Origin: Planctomycetota bacterium
Lineage (GTDB): Bacteria; Planctomycetota; Planctomycetia; JALXBF01
Length of the DNA: 64,000 bases
Direction: 5' to 3'
Assembly: GCA_026991575.1 (NCBI GenBank)
Contig: JALXBF010000069.1
Span: forward strand, 1-64,000
Made by a program: the position numbers and the translations under genes. Position 1 is the first letter of the stretch, and every line of letters starts with the position of its first letter. A model generated the notes under the pieces. That model was not told where the DNA came from and searched no databases. It was given only the letters and a program-made list of their open reading frames with translations. Below, piece after piece: positions 28,642-36,995 of this stretch.

Positions 28642-29982
28642 ATGCGAATCCTGTTCATCTCCAAGTGGCATGTCCTCCCGGCGGATACCGGGGGGAAGAT
28701 TCGGACATGTCAGGTGCTGAAGGGGCTGGCACGGCGGCACGAAGTGCATCTGGTGTATAACACGGTCGGCAGACCGAATGCCAGAGGTCGCTGGGAAGGT
28801 AGGGCTCTCAGCGGCCATGGGTGCTCCTTCGGGCGCGACGCAGGCGGGCCTGGTGATGTACCCTCCGATAGTGGGTTCCTGGATGGCGTGCGCTGTCATG
28901 CGGTGCCGACCACGACGCCCGCGCAGCGTGACTGGCGGTACTGGCTAGCCCTGGGACGTAACTTCGTTCACCCGGCTCCTTTTAACGCCCACAAGGATCG
29001 CGATCCGGCCCTGATACGAGCGGTCAGCGAACTGTGCCACCGCCTGCAGCCGGACGTCGTCATCTGCGACTTCGTCCAAACGGCACTCAACTGCAACGGG
29101 ATCCACCACTGGCCCAGCGTGCTGTTCCAACACAACGTCGAGGCGGAAGTCTTCTGGCGACAGGCGCGGCGCGCCCCGAAAGGAACGTGGCGTGCACTGT
29201 TTGCCCTGCAGGCGCAGAAGATGCTCCGCTTCGAACGCGACATGGTCCGGCGGTTTGACGTGGTGGTGGCGATCTCCGAGCGAGACAAGGTTCTTTTCGA
29301 ACAGCTCTACGGCTGCCGGAATGTGTTCGTCATCGATACGGCCGTCGATGTCGAACGATACGCTGACGTTCGGCCGGATCGACGTTCAAGACGCGTGCTC
29401 TTCATCGGCGGGCTTGACTGGATCCCGAACCCTCATGGCGTTACTCACTTCTGCCGGCGCATCTGGCCTTTGATTCGCGCCGAAGTCCCGGACGCGACGT
29501 TCGAAATCGTCGGTCGCAATCCCGGACCGGACCTTGCCGAGGTCGTCTCCGGCATACCGGGTGTCACTTTGGTGGGCACGGTACCCGATACCCGGCCATA
29601 CCTGGCGCGGGCCGCCGTTTGCGTCGTGCCGCTGTACATGGGTGGGGGTACGCGGATGAAGATCTACGAGTATATGGCCCCCGGGCTTCCCGTTGTATCG
29701 ACTTCGCTGGGCTGCGAGGGGCTGCCGGTGCGCCATGGCGAGCACCTGCTGGTAGCCGATTCGGACGAGGCGTTTGCCCGCGCTGTCGTTCGGCTGCTGA
29801 GCGATCCGGAGTACGCACAGCGGATCGGGCAGCAGGCCGCCAGCTTCGTCCGACAGAATTTCGCAGCCGACGTCGCGGCCGTCCAGTTCGAAGGCCACCT
29901 ACGCCAGGCGATCCGGTTGTTCCGCGCAAGACGAACCGCGGAGAATAACCGTTCTGTGAAGGGGGCCAGCGCGAGGGCATAG
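28642..29982 (+). CDS. Family 4 glycosyltransferase (TIGR03087/XrtA-associated-like)
   Basis: ORF 446 aa; MRILFISKWHVLPADTGGKIRTCQVLKGLARRHEVHLVYN, NVEAEVFWRQARRA, YMGGGTRMKIYEYMAPGLPVVSTSLGCEGL. Confidence 0.85.
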   Translation: MRILFISKWHVLPADTGGKIRTCQVLKGLARRHEVHLVYNTVGRPNARGRWEGRALSGHGCSFGRDAGGPGDVPSDSGFLDGVRCHAVPTTTPAQRDWRYWLALGRNFVHPAPFNAHKDRDPALIRAVSELCHRLQPDVVICDFVQTALNCNGIHHWPSVLFQHNVEAEVFWRQARRAPKGTWRALFALQAQKMLRFERDMVRRFDVVVAISERDKVLFEQLYGCRNVFVIDTAVDVERYADVRPDRRSRRVLFIGGLDWIPNPHGVTHFCRRIWPLIRAEVPDATFEIVGRNPGPDLAEVVSGIPGVTLVGTVPDTRPYLARAAVCVVPLYMGGGTRMKIYEYMAPGLPVVSTSLGCEGLPVRHGEHLLVADSDEAFARAVVRLLSDPEYAQRIGQQAASFVRQNFAADVAAVQFEGHLRQAIRLFRARRTAENNRSVKGASARA

Positions 29983-30209
29983 GGCTACGTAGATATTGCC
30001 AGGCGACCAAACTCAGCGATCGCATCCGGTGTGCTGCACCAGCGAGCCACCTGGTCTAGACCAACTTGAGCAGGACCATCTCGTCCGTTGTAGGGTCGGC
30101 GAGAAGACTGATCTGGACGGTCGGCCGGACAAGATTGCAGCCGATTGAGACGATCGGACGCGCTGATCCACGGGCACGCTGCGTTCGGTTCTTCGCGACG
30201 ATCGGGTTC

Positions 30210-31298
30210 GTGGACACGAATAAATCACCTGCTGTGAGCGAGCGCGGCCAAGTCGTCTATCTGATCGTTACGGTCGACACTGAAGAAGAAGGGCTTTGGG
30301 GGGGAAGCTACCCGGTCGACGGCGGCACCGTGCGCAACGTCCTCGAAGGAGTTCCACGGTTTCAGGAGCTGTGCGATCGGTACGGAATCCGGCCCGTGTA
30401 CCTGATCGACACTCCGGTGGCGACGGATCGTGAAGCGGCCAGTCTGTTGCGATCACTCCAGGACGAAGGGCGATGTGAAGTCGGCGCGCACCTGCATCCG
30501 TGGTGTACGGAACCTCACATCGACTACAGGTTCCCTCGCGATTCGTACATGATGAACCTACCAGTCGAGGTGCAGCGGGCGAAGCTTCGGACACTGACGC
30601 AGCAGATCGAAGAGTCCGTCGGCCACCGTCCCGTTTCGTTCCGCGCCGGCCGCTACGGGCTGGACCGGCACGGAGCCGCGATTCTGCATGAACTGGGCTA
30701 TGCGATTGATTCGAGCGTCGTTCCGTACACGCGTCACACGGCTGAGGGCGGACCGGATTTTAGTTCTGCTCCACTCGCGCCCTTTCACGTCGATACCGAC
30801 TCGGCGGATCCGACAGGTGCTCTCGTCCCGACCGACGGCGATGACGGACTGCTGGAAGTGCCCGTGGCCGCGGGCTACACGAGAACTCCCTTTGAGTGGC
30901 GGCACAGGCTGCGCGACAGGCTGGAACGCTCATTCCTGCGGAAGCTCAAGGCTGTCGGCGTTATCGATCGGCTCGGCATCGCGCGCCGGGTCAAATTCTC
31001 CCCGGAGCAGGCTAGCTGTTCGGACATGCGAGCGCTGGTGGACTGCTACCTCAAGTTGGGCTTGCCTTGCATGGTGATGATGATGCACTCCAGCTCGCTT
31101 GCCGCAGGCTACTCACCGTATGCCTCTGATCGAGCTGCTCTGGAGCGGTTTTACGCGCGACTAGAAGATGCGTTTGCCTACGCCCTGGAACGTGGCTTGC
31201 AGCCGGTGACTTTCCGCGAGTTCCACGCCGCCTTCGTAAGCCAGGGGACCGTTCCTAAGGAGCAAGCTGGCGCCGGTAGCCTGCCCAGCGCTCGGTGA
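30210..31298 (+). CDS. Polysaccharide deacetylase-like protein (WalW-like)
   Basis: ORF 30066-31298, probable GTG start 30210 or 30234; VYLIVTVDTEEEGLWGG, CEVGAHLHPWCTEPH, RAGRYGLD resemble NodB-fold motifs. Confidence 0.75.
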   Translation: MDTNKSPAVSERGQVVYLIVTVDTEEEGLWGGSYPVDGGTVRNVLEGVPRFQELCDRYGIRPVYLIDTPVATDREAASLLRSLQDEGRCEVGAHLHPWCTEPHIDYRFPRDSYMMNLPVEVQRAKLRTLTQQIEESVGHRPVSFRAGRYGLDRHGAAILHELGYAIDSSVVPYTRHTAEGGPDFSSAPLAPFHVDTDSADPTGALVPTDGDDGLLEVPVAAGYTRTPFEWRHRLRDRLERSFLRKLKAVGVIDRLGIARRVKFSPEQASCSDMRALVDCYLKLGLPCMVMMMHSSSLAAGYSPYASDRAALERFYARLEDAFAYALERGLQPVTFREFHAAFVSQGTVPKEQAGAGSLPSAR

Positions 31299-31574
31299 CG
31301 CATCGGCCTGGGCCCGATGCCGCGGTCGTACGTTAGTCGTTGTCGCTCGCGACAACTGGCGCAAGGACCTGGCCGTGGGAGCACGGTGGGAACGTGCCTC
31401 AGGAATTCCCGAGCTGTTATCCCGGGGCCCGATCTTCAGCGTGGCTTGGGCTGCGAGGACCAAGGTTGACCCGTTCCCACGTTAAGGAACGAGGTCGAAT
31501 CTGAACTGACAATCGTCGCCCAGTGATGTTCTGCAGCACCTAACCCGACCGAGCTTGCGCCCGAACATGGGGTC

Positions 31575-33071
31575 ATGAGTGTAACTATCTGCGACCTGTT
31601 CCGCTGGTCGGCCCGGTCTCATCCCGGGGATCCGTGCATCTGGTACAAAGGGCGTACGTACACATATGCCCAGCTGTGGAACCAGAGTGTGGCGATCGCT
31701 GGCTGGCTACGTCAACAGGGTCTCCGGGCCGGAGACCGGGTCCTGATCTACGGTAAGAATTCGCCGGAGTACGCAGCGGCATATTTCGGTACATTATTAG
31801 CGGGCGGGATCGCTGTCCTCTGCGGACCGGCCTTTTGCCAGCGTGATCTACGCGAGATCGTTCGCGATAGCCACCCCCGCGCTGGCATTGGCTGCGGTTC
31901 ATTTTTTCAAACGCTCCAGCGCTGCGGCGCGCTTCCGGCAGGTATCCCAACACTGTCGTTCTGCGAGCCAGACGGCGACGGGACCGTGTCATCGCTGCAT
32001 GCGCAGGCGCGCGGGCTAGGAGATAACTGCCCTGAACCAGAGCCGTCGGATTTCGCCCATATCATCTACGGCACTGACAGCGCTGGAAGGTGGCGCGGCG
32101 CAACCTTTCGCCACTGCCATGTCACCCACGCCGTCCGTACGCTGCTGACCACGATCGAATTGGACGACGCAGTGCGGGCCGCCGTGACTCTGCCGTTCCA
32201 CGAGTCGCCGGGGTTGCTCGGGCTGGTGCTGTTGACCGCAGTCGGAGCAGAAATCGTCCTTGCCAACTCAACCCCATTGCCAACCCACGACGATGTGGAC
32301 ATGCTGTGGTTGCGTTCGGCTGCTGTGCCCGAGGTCATCGATAACGCCGGATCAGACCTGCCCGAGCAGTTGATCTGTTGGGGGCCCAGCGACACCGACG
32401 TGCACGGTCCCCTGCGGGAACTGGGGGTGCAAACCGCCGCCTTCCACTGGCACCACACGGTGGCTGGCCCGATCCTGAGGATCCTGTCGTTTGACGGGGA
32501 TGCTGTGGGCAAACCAGTCGATGGCATCCACGCACAGGTGCAGAGCAAATGTTCCTGCGGTCATGGTGACTGTCCTGGTGAGCTCGTTGTCTCGGGCGAT
32601 TCCGTGATGGCAGGGTACTGGGACCGCATTCAGGCAGCAGCTGTGGACGGTGAGCAGGAACCTGTCGGCACCGGCGACCTGGCCATCAGGGAATCTGAAG
32701 ACCGAATTCGCCTCCTGGGCAGAGCCGACCGATCGTTCTACGTGGAGGGCCGACGCGTCCACCCTGCGGAGATCGAAAGAGTGCTGGTGCAGCTCACAGG
32801 AGTGCGCCATGCTGTGGTTGTGCCACTAACGTCGAGCAGCGGCGCTAACACCGCTGGAGCGGTTGTGGTGCTAGCCTCCGCTGCCGCTACAAGCAAGCAG
32901 GAGATCCTGGAGTACTGTGCTCAGCAGCTCCCGGAACACAAGCGACCGGTTCGGTTGGTTGTAGCCGATCGTATACCGACCAACGGTGACGGCTCGCCTG
33001 ACACACGAGCCATACGAGCGCTACTTCTGAATGAGGCCGCATCCGGTAGGTCTTCCGTGAGTCAGGCTTGA
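31575..33071 (+). CDS. AMP-dependent ligase (ANL) family protein with degenerate catalytic motifs
   Basis: ORF 498 aa; N-terminal GRTYTYAQLWNQSVAIAGWLRQQGLRAGDRVLIYGKNSPEYAAAYFGTLLAGG and C-terminal GDLAIRE..DRIRLLGRADRSFYVEGRRVHPAEIERVL are clear ANL; P-loop and A10 lysine not conserved. Confidence 0.8.
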   Translation: MSVTICDLFRWSARSHPGDPCIWYKGRTYTYAQLWNQSVAIAGWLRQQGLRAGDRVLIYGKNSPEYAAAYFGTLLAGGIAVLCGPAFCQRDLREIVRDSHPRAGIGCGSFFQTLQRCGALPAGIPTLSFCEPDGDGTVSSLHAQARGLGDNCPEPEPSDFAHIIYGTDSAGRWRGATFRHCHVTHAVRTLLTTIELDDAVRAAVTLPFHESPGLLGLVLLTAVGAEIVLANSTPLPTHDDVDMLWLRSAAVPEVIDNAGSDLPEQLICWGPSDTDVHGPLRELGVQTAAFHWHHTVAGPILRILSFDGDAVGKPVDGIHAQVQSKCSCGHGDCPGELVVSGDSVMAGYWDRIQAAAVDGEQEPVGTGDLAIRESEDRIRLLGRADRSFYVEGRRVHPAEIERVLVQLTGVRHAVVVPLTSSSGANTAGAVVVLASAAATSKQEILEYCAQQLPEHKRPVRLVVADRIPTNGDGSPDTRAIRALLLNEAASGRSSVSQA

Positions 33072-33263
33072 CCAGGGGCTGAGGCGTGTCGATCAAACGC
33101 TGGTTGAGACGCTGTGCGGTTCGGACTGTGCATCGCAGATGCGCGGATGCGGCGAAGCCTGCGGTCGGCTTCCAGACCGGGTTCCGCGCCGCGAATGGAA
33201 TGGCTAGTTTAGACCGTCGGCCACATGGAAGTGGGGGCAATCGATAACCATCGGCCGTAGTCA

Positions 33264-34349
33264 ATGCCCCGATCCGATCCGATGCTGCAGACGTCGGTAT
33301 CGACAGAAATTGTCCGTTCGGTAGATGTCATTCGGACTGCGCTGCCCAAGAACGGGGCGGGCACTGAGTCGCGCCGAGCAGTGCCAACGTCATGGCGTCC
33401 GGAATGGCTAACGGTGCTCGCAGACGGCCTTGGCCATGAACCGTATGCTGTGCGAGCTGTCGTCCCCTCTGGTACCGCCGTGGGCTGGCTCCTATTGGCA
33501 AGGGTGCGCCATCCACTGTTTGGTCACGCCCTAGTTTCGCTGCCGTATGTCAGCAGCGCGGGGCCGCAGGCGGAGGATGCTGTGGTTCAGGGGCAATTGC
33601 TCGACGAGGCCGTTCGGCTCGCGGAGGAGCTGGACGTTGACCACGTCCAGATTCGCATGGAGTCGCCGCTGGAGCACGAAGCGTTCACGGCGGTCCGGCG
33701 TGACAAGGTGATGATGCGCAGGGCACTACCGCCTTCAGTCGAGGAGCTGTGGAAGGAACTGAAGCCCAAAGTCCGCAACCAGGTCCGGAAAGGCGAACGG
33801 TCACAGCTAACAGTGCACTGGGGCCGGGACGAACTGCTCGCAGACTTCTACCGCGTCTTTGCTCGCAATATGCGCGACCTCGGCACGCCCGTGTACCCGA
33901 GGCGGCTCTTCGCCGCGATGCTAAGACACTTCGGCGATCGGTGCGAGATCTGCGTGGTCCGCGGCCCAGAAGGGACTCCGTACGCCGCAGCCATCCTGGT
34001 CCACGGTGACGGGTCCACTGAGGTGCCCAGCGCCAGTTCGCTGCGCGAGTACAACTCCACCTGCGCGAACATGCTGATGTACTGGCACCTGCTCAAACGC
34101 ACCATCGAACGCGGACAACGACAATTCGAGTTCGGACGCTCCACCGTTGACAGCGGCCCGTACCGGTTCAAGAAGCAGTGGGGGGCACAGCCGACGCAGC
34201 TTTACTGGTACTACCACGTCCGCCGCGGTGATCCGACGGCTGTCCGACCGGACAGCGAACACTATGCGTGGAAGGTGCGGATGTGGCAGAAGCTGCCGCT
34301 GTGGCTGGCGAATACGCTCGGCCCTTGGCTCGCCCGCGGCATTCCGTAA
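33264..34349 (+). CDS. FemAB-like peptidoglycan-bridge/GNAT family protein (XrtA/PEP-CTERM-associated-like)
   Basis: ORF 361 aa; LWKELKPKVRNQVRKGERSQL, SSLREYNSTCANMLMYWHLLKRTIERGQRQFEFGRSTVDSGPYRFKKQWGAQPTQLYWYY, characteristic FemAB/BioF2-like motif. Confidence 0.85.
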   Translation: MPRSDPMLQTSVSTEIVRSVDVIRTALPKNGAGTESRRAVPTSWRPEWLTVLADGLGHEPYAVRAVVPSGTAVGWLLLARVRHPLFGHALVSLPYVSSAGPQAEDAVVQGQLLDEAVRLAEELDVDHVQIRMESPLEHEAFTAVRRDKVMMRRALPPSVEELWKELKPKVRNQVRKGERSQLTVHWGRDELLADFYRVFARNMRDLGTPVYPRRLFAAMLRHFGDRCEICVVRGPEGTPYAAAILVHGDGSTEVPSASSLREYNSTCANMLMYWHLLKRTIERGQRQFEFGRSTVDSGPYRFKKQWGAQPTQLYWYYHVRRGDPTAVRPDSEHYAWKVRMWQKLPLWLANTLGPWLARGIP

Positions 34350-34372
34350 GCTCAGAACCCTGACCGAGACCC

Positions 34373-35587
34373 GTGACGACGTTTCTCACAGCGCTGTTCT
34401 GGACCAGCGTCGCGTTGGTCGCGTACCACCTGGTTGGCTACGTAGCGGTGCTGCGCCTGGTCAGCGCCTTGCGCGGTCGCCGTGACCTGAGGCGCCCGCA
34501 GAACACCGCCGACTGGCCCACTGTCTCGCTGATCATCCCGGCACACAACGAAGCAGGGGTAATCGCCGACACGCTGCGCTCGGTTGCCGGGCTTGACTAT
34601 CCGCCCGACCGCCTCGAGGTCATCGTGGTCGATGACGGTAGCACGGACGGCACCGCTGAGCGGGCGCGGCAGGCGTGTGACGGAAAGCGGCTGCGCGTGC
34701 TGGAGGTCCGCCCGAGGCAGGGAAAGCCGAACGCTCTTGCCGAAGGTAGCCGGGTTGCCCGCGGCGACGTGCTCTGCTTCATGGATGCGAACGTCACGCC
34801 GAAGGCGGACTCGCTGCGTGCCCTTGTAGCTGCCCTGTCGAGCGATCGCATCGGTGCCGCCTCAGCGTTTGTGCACTTGAGAAATGAAGGAACTGACCTG
34901 CACATCGGGGAGAGCATCTACTACGGGGTGGAACACAGGCTGCATGGCCTGGAAACTCGTACAGGCAGTGCGCTGAGCGTAGACGGCAGCATGTACGTCG
35001 TCCGCCGCAGCCTGTACCAGCCATTGCCAAAGGACACGATCCTGGACGATTTCGTCACCAGCATGAATGTGGTCCGTCAGGGAAAGGACGTCGTTTTTGT
35101 ACCGGGAGCGACGGCAAGCGAGGCAGGCACGGAGAGCCTTGCGGATGAGTGGAAGCGGAAGAAACGGCTCGCGGCTGGATCGTTCCAGAGCCTGTGGCGC
35201 AGGGCGTTCCCCCCGCTGTCTCGGCCGGTGTTGCTCTGGCAGTTTGTGTCTCATAAGCTGCTGCGCTGGTTGCTCCCGTGGCTGCTCGTGGTGATCGTGG
35301 TGACGGGCTTTGCCCTGCGCGATAGGTCGCCCGTCTACTGGTTGGCGAGCCTGCTGATCGTGGCAGCGGCGGCTCTGGGGCTGGCTGGCGTACTGATCCG
35401 GCCCTTGCGACGTGTGCCCCCGTTCGGCCTGTTGGCTTATGCATTGGTCAGCCTGACCGCGTTCGCACTCGGACCGCTGCTGGCGTTCCGGCAGGGGGTG
35501 CTGTGGGAGAAAGCATCGCGAGCAGGCGTTGACGAGAAACGCTCGGCCGCAACGCTAACACCGGAAGCACATGTCTCCGTGGAGTAG
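34373..35587 (+). CDS. Family 2 glycosyltransferase with C-terminal membrane helices
   Basis: ORF 404 aa; VSLIIPAHNEAGVIADTLRSV, VVDDGSTDGTAE, FMDANVTPKADSL, SVDGSMYVVRRSLY; hydrophobic C-terminus. Confidence 0.9.
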   Translation: MTTFLTALFWTSVALVAYHLVGYVAVLRLVSALRGRRDLRRPQNTADWPTVSLIIPAHNEAGVIADTLRSVAGLDYPPDRLEVIVVDDGSTDGTAERARQACDGKRLRVLEVRPRQGKPNALAEGSRVARGDVLCFMDANVTPKADSLRALVAALSSDRIGAASAFVHLRNEGTDLHIGESIYYGVEHRLHGLETRTGSALSVDGSMYVVRRSLYQPLPKDTILDDFVTSMNVVRQGKDVVFVPGATASEAGTESLADEWKRKKRLAAGSFQSLWRRAFPPLSRPVLLWQFVSHKLLRWLLPWLLVVIVVTGFALRDRSPVYWLASLLIVAAAALGLAGVLIRPLRRVPPFGLLAYALVSLTAFALGPLLAFRQGVLWEKASRAGVDEKRSAATLTPEAHVSVE

Positions 35588-36025
35588 CCGATCACGGGTC
35601 CAATCGCTGGTCGGATCGATCAGGCCAGCACCGCGCTAGTGCCCACAACCACAGGTCGTTTCTTCGGACGGCGCGGCAAACATCGAGCAGGATGTGATCC
35701 CGCTTCCCGCCGAATCGGGCGTGCGTATCTAGACCGTCGGATAGTCTCGATAAGCCGTAATCCTGTCCGGTGCAGCATCCCGATGGGCCGTTCGACCGGC
35801 CGCATGACCCGGCTCGGAAACGCTGCGGGCCCACAATTGTCTGGAAGGGTGGGATGCTGGAGCTGAGCTGAACTCGCCTCGGACGGGCCAGAGCGAACAG
35901 CCTGCGACGGCGACAGGGGGCCGGAGGGACGGGGCCGGCGAACGTCCGTCGAAGCAACCAATCCGGTCGGCGTGGAGGATGTCCCTCGCGGCGCCGGATT
36001 GGTAACGACATCTACGCTGCGTTGG

Positions 36026-36056
36026 CCCGCTGGTCGCGCCACCAGCGGGTTTTTTT
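36026..36056 (+). terminator. Intrinsic (rho-independent) terminator
   Basis: Perfect 9-bp stem CCCGCTGGT / ACCAGCGGG with 6-nt loop CGCGCC followed immediately by seven T. Confidence 0.8.
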
Positions 36057-36189
36057 GTGCGCGCCCGCGCCACCGACGGATTAGCTTTCTGCGCTCCGCG
36101 CCCCCCCGCGAGCGGCGGTGGGGCACCGCTGCGGGGTGGCGAAGAAATCTTTTTTGGTTGAGGGTGCCGCGGCGCTATCCATCAACCTT

Positions 36190-36220
36190 GCGGGAGGGGG
36201 GCATAAAGCCCCCCTCCCGC
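36190..36220. repeat. Perfect 13-bp inverted repeat hairpin
   Basis: GCGGGAGGGGGGC - ATAAA - GCCCCCCTCCCGC, flanked by CCTT...AAGG that could extend the stem around a bulge; no T tract. Confidence 0.85.
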
Positions 36221-36995
36221 GGATCAAGGCAGGCTGACCGTTTCCTTCGGCAATTCCGGCGGCAGCGCCGGCGCTACTTGTGGTCGCCTGCTATCGTGGC
36301 GTGGAGTTCTGAACCACCGCCCATCGGAACACCTGGGCGCCGGTTGGTTCCGCCCCCCGTCGGAGAGCCGTTCAGCACGCCAGCACCTGTGAACTCACAC
36401 CTGGGGCCTTTATGCCGCCCTGGCGCCAGTTGGTTGAGTACCGCCGCGGTGCCGCGTGGCGCTTTCTTTCTCCGTCGCACTCCAAACACCCCGACGCTGC
36501 GGAACCTGGCCGCGACGTCCGCGGGGTGGGCTCCCGCACTCTCGGCCACGAACCCGACCACGGCCCTAGCATGGCCCGTGGATTGTCTTAGAACATCCCC
36601 TGGACAATGCGTGCGTTCGGTAGGTCAAGGACGTGCACCTCCCGTCGGTTTGGAAGGATCCGCTCTACACCGAGACGCGATGCGGCTACATCCAGTGCTT
36701 CGACAGGCCCAAGTGCCGTGCCAGGATCGTAGGTGAGGGGCCTCTGCCGTATCCGACGCGCATCCTTGATCCCCTTCTTGCAGGGGGCGACCGGGGTCCA
36801 TGACGCGCGGGGCGCAATGGCTGTAGTTCTGCGGGTCTCTGGTTACTGGTTCTGGCGTTGTCCCTTCGGAGGCCGGTAGCGGGGACCATGTTGTGTCACG
36901 GGTTGGCATGGGCGAGCAACGTTCCGTAGTGCGGGCGTCGCTTCGCCGCGGTTGCGCGCTGCCGCATCGACGGACAGGGCTTGGGAGGTTAGCCG

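Noticed and set aside
33200-35745. Shared 11-mer TAGACCGTCGG in two intergenic regions (~33209 and ~35731), considered as a locus regulator motif
   Set aside because: Only two exact copies noticed by eye; chance occurrence cannot be excluded without a genome-wide count.
35972-36736. 254-aa plus-strand ORF
   Set aside because: Spans a perfect terminator and a strong hairpin, and is Arg/Pro-rich without motifs.
36633-36803. Small GTG-start ORF VHLPSVWKDPLYTETRCGYIQCFDRPKCRARIVGEGPLPYPTRILDPLLAGGDRGP
   Set aside because: Protein-like composition but no clear ribosome-binding site at proper spacing and no recognisable family; could be a gene remnant, not strong enough to call.
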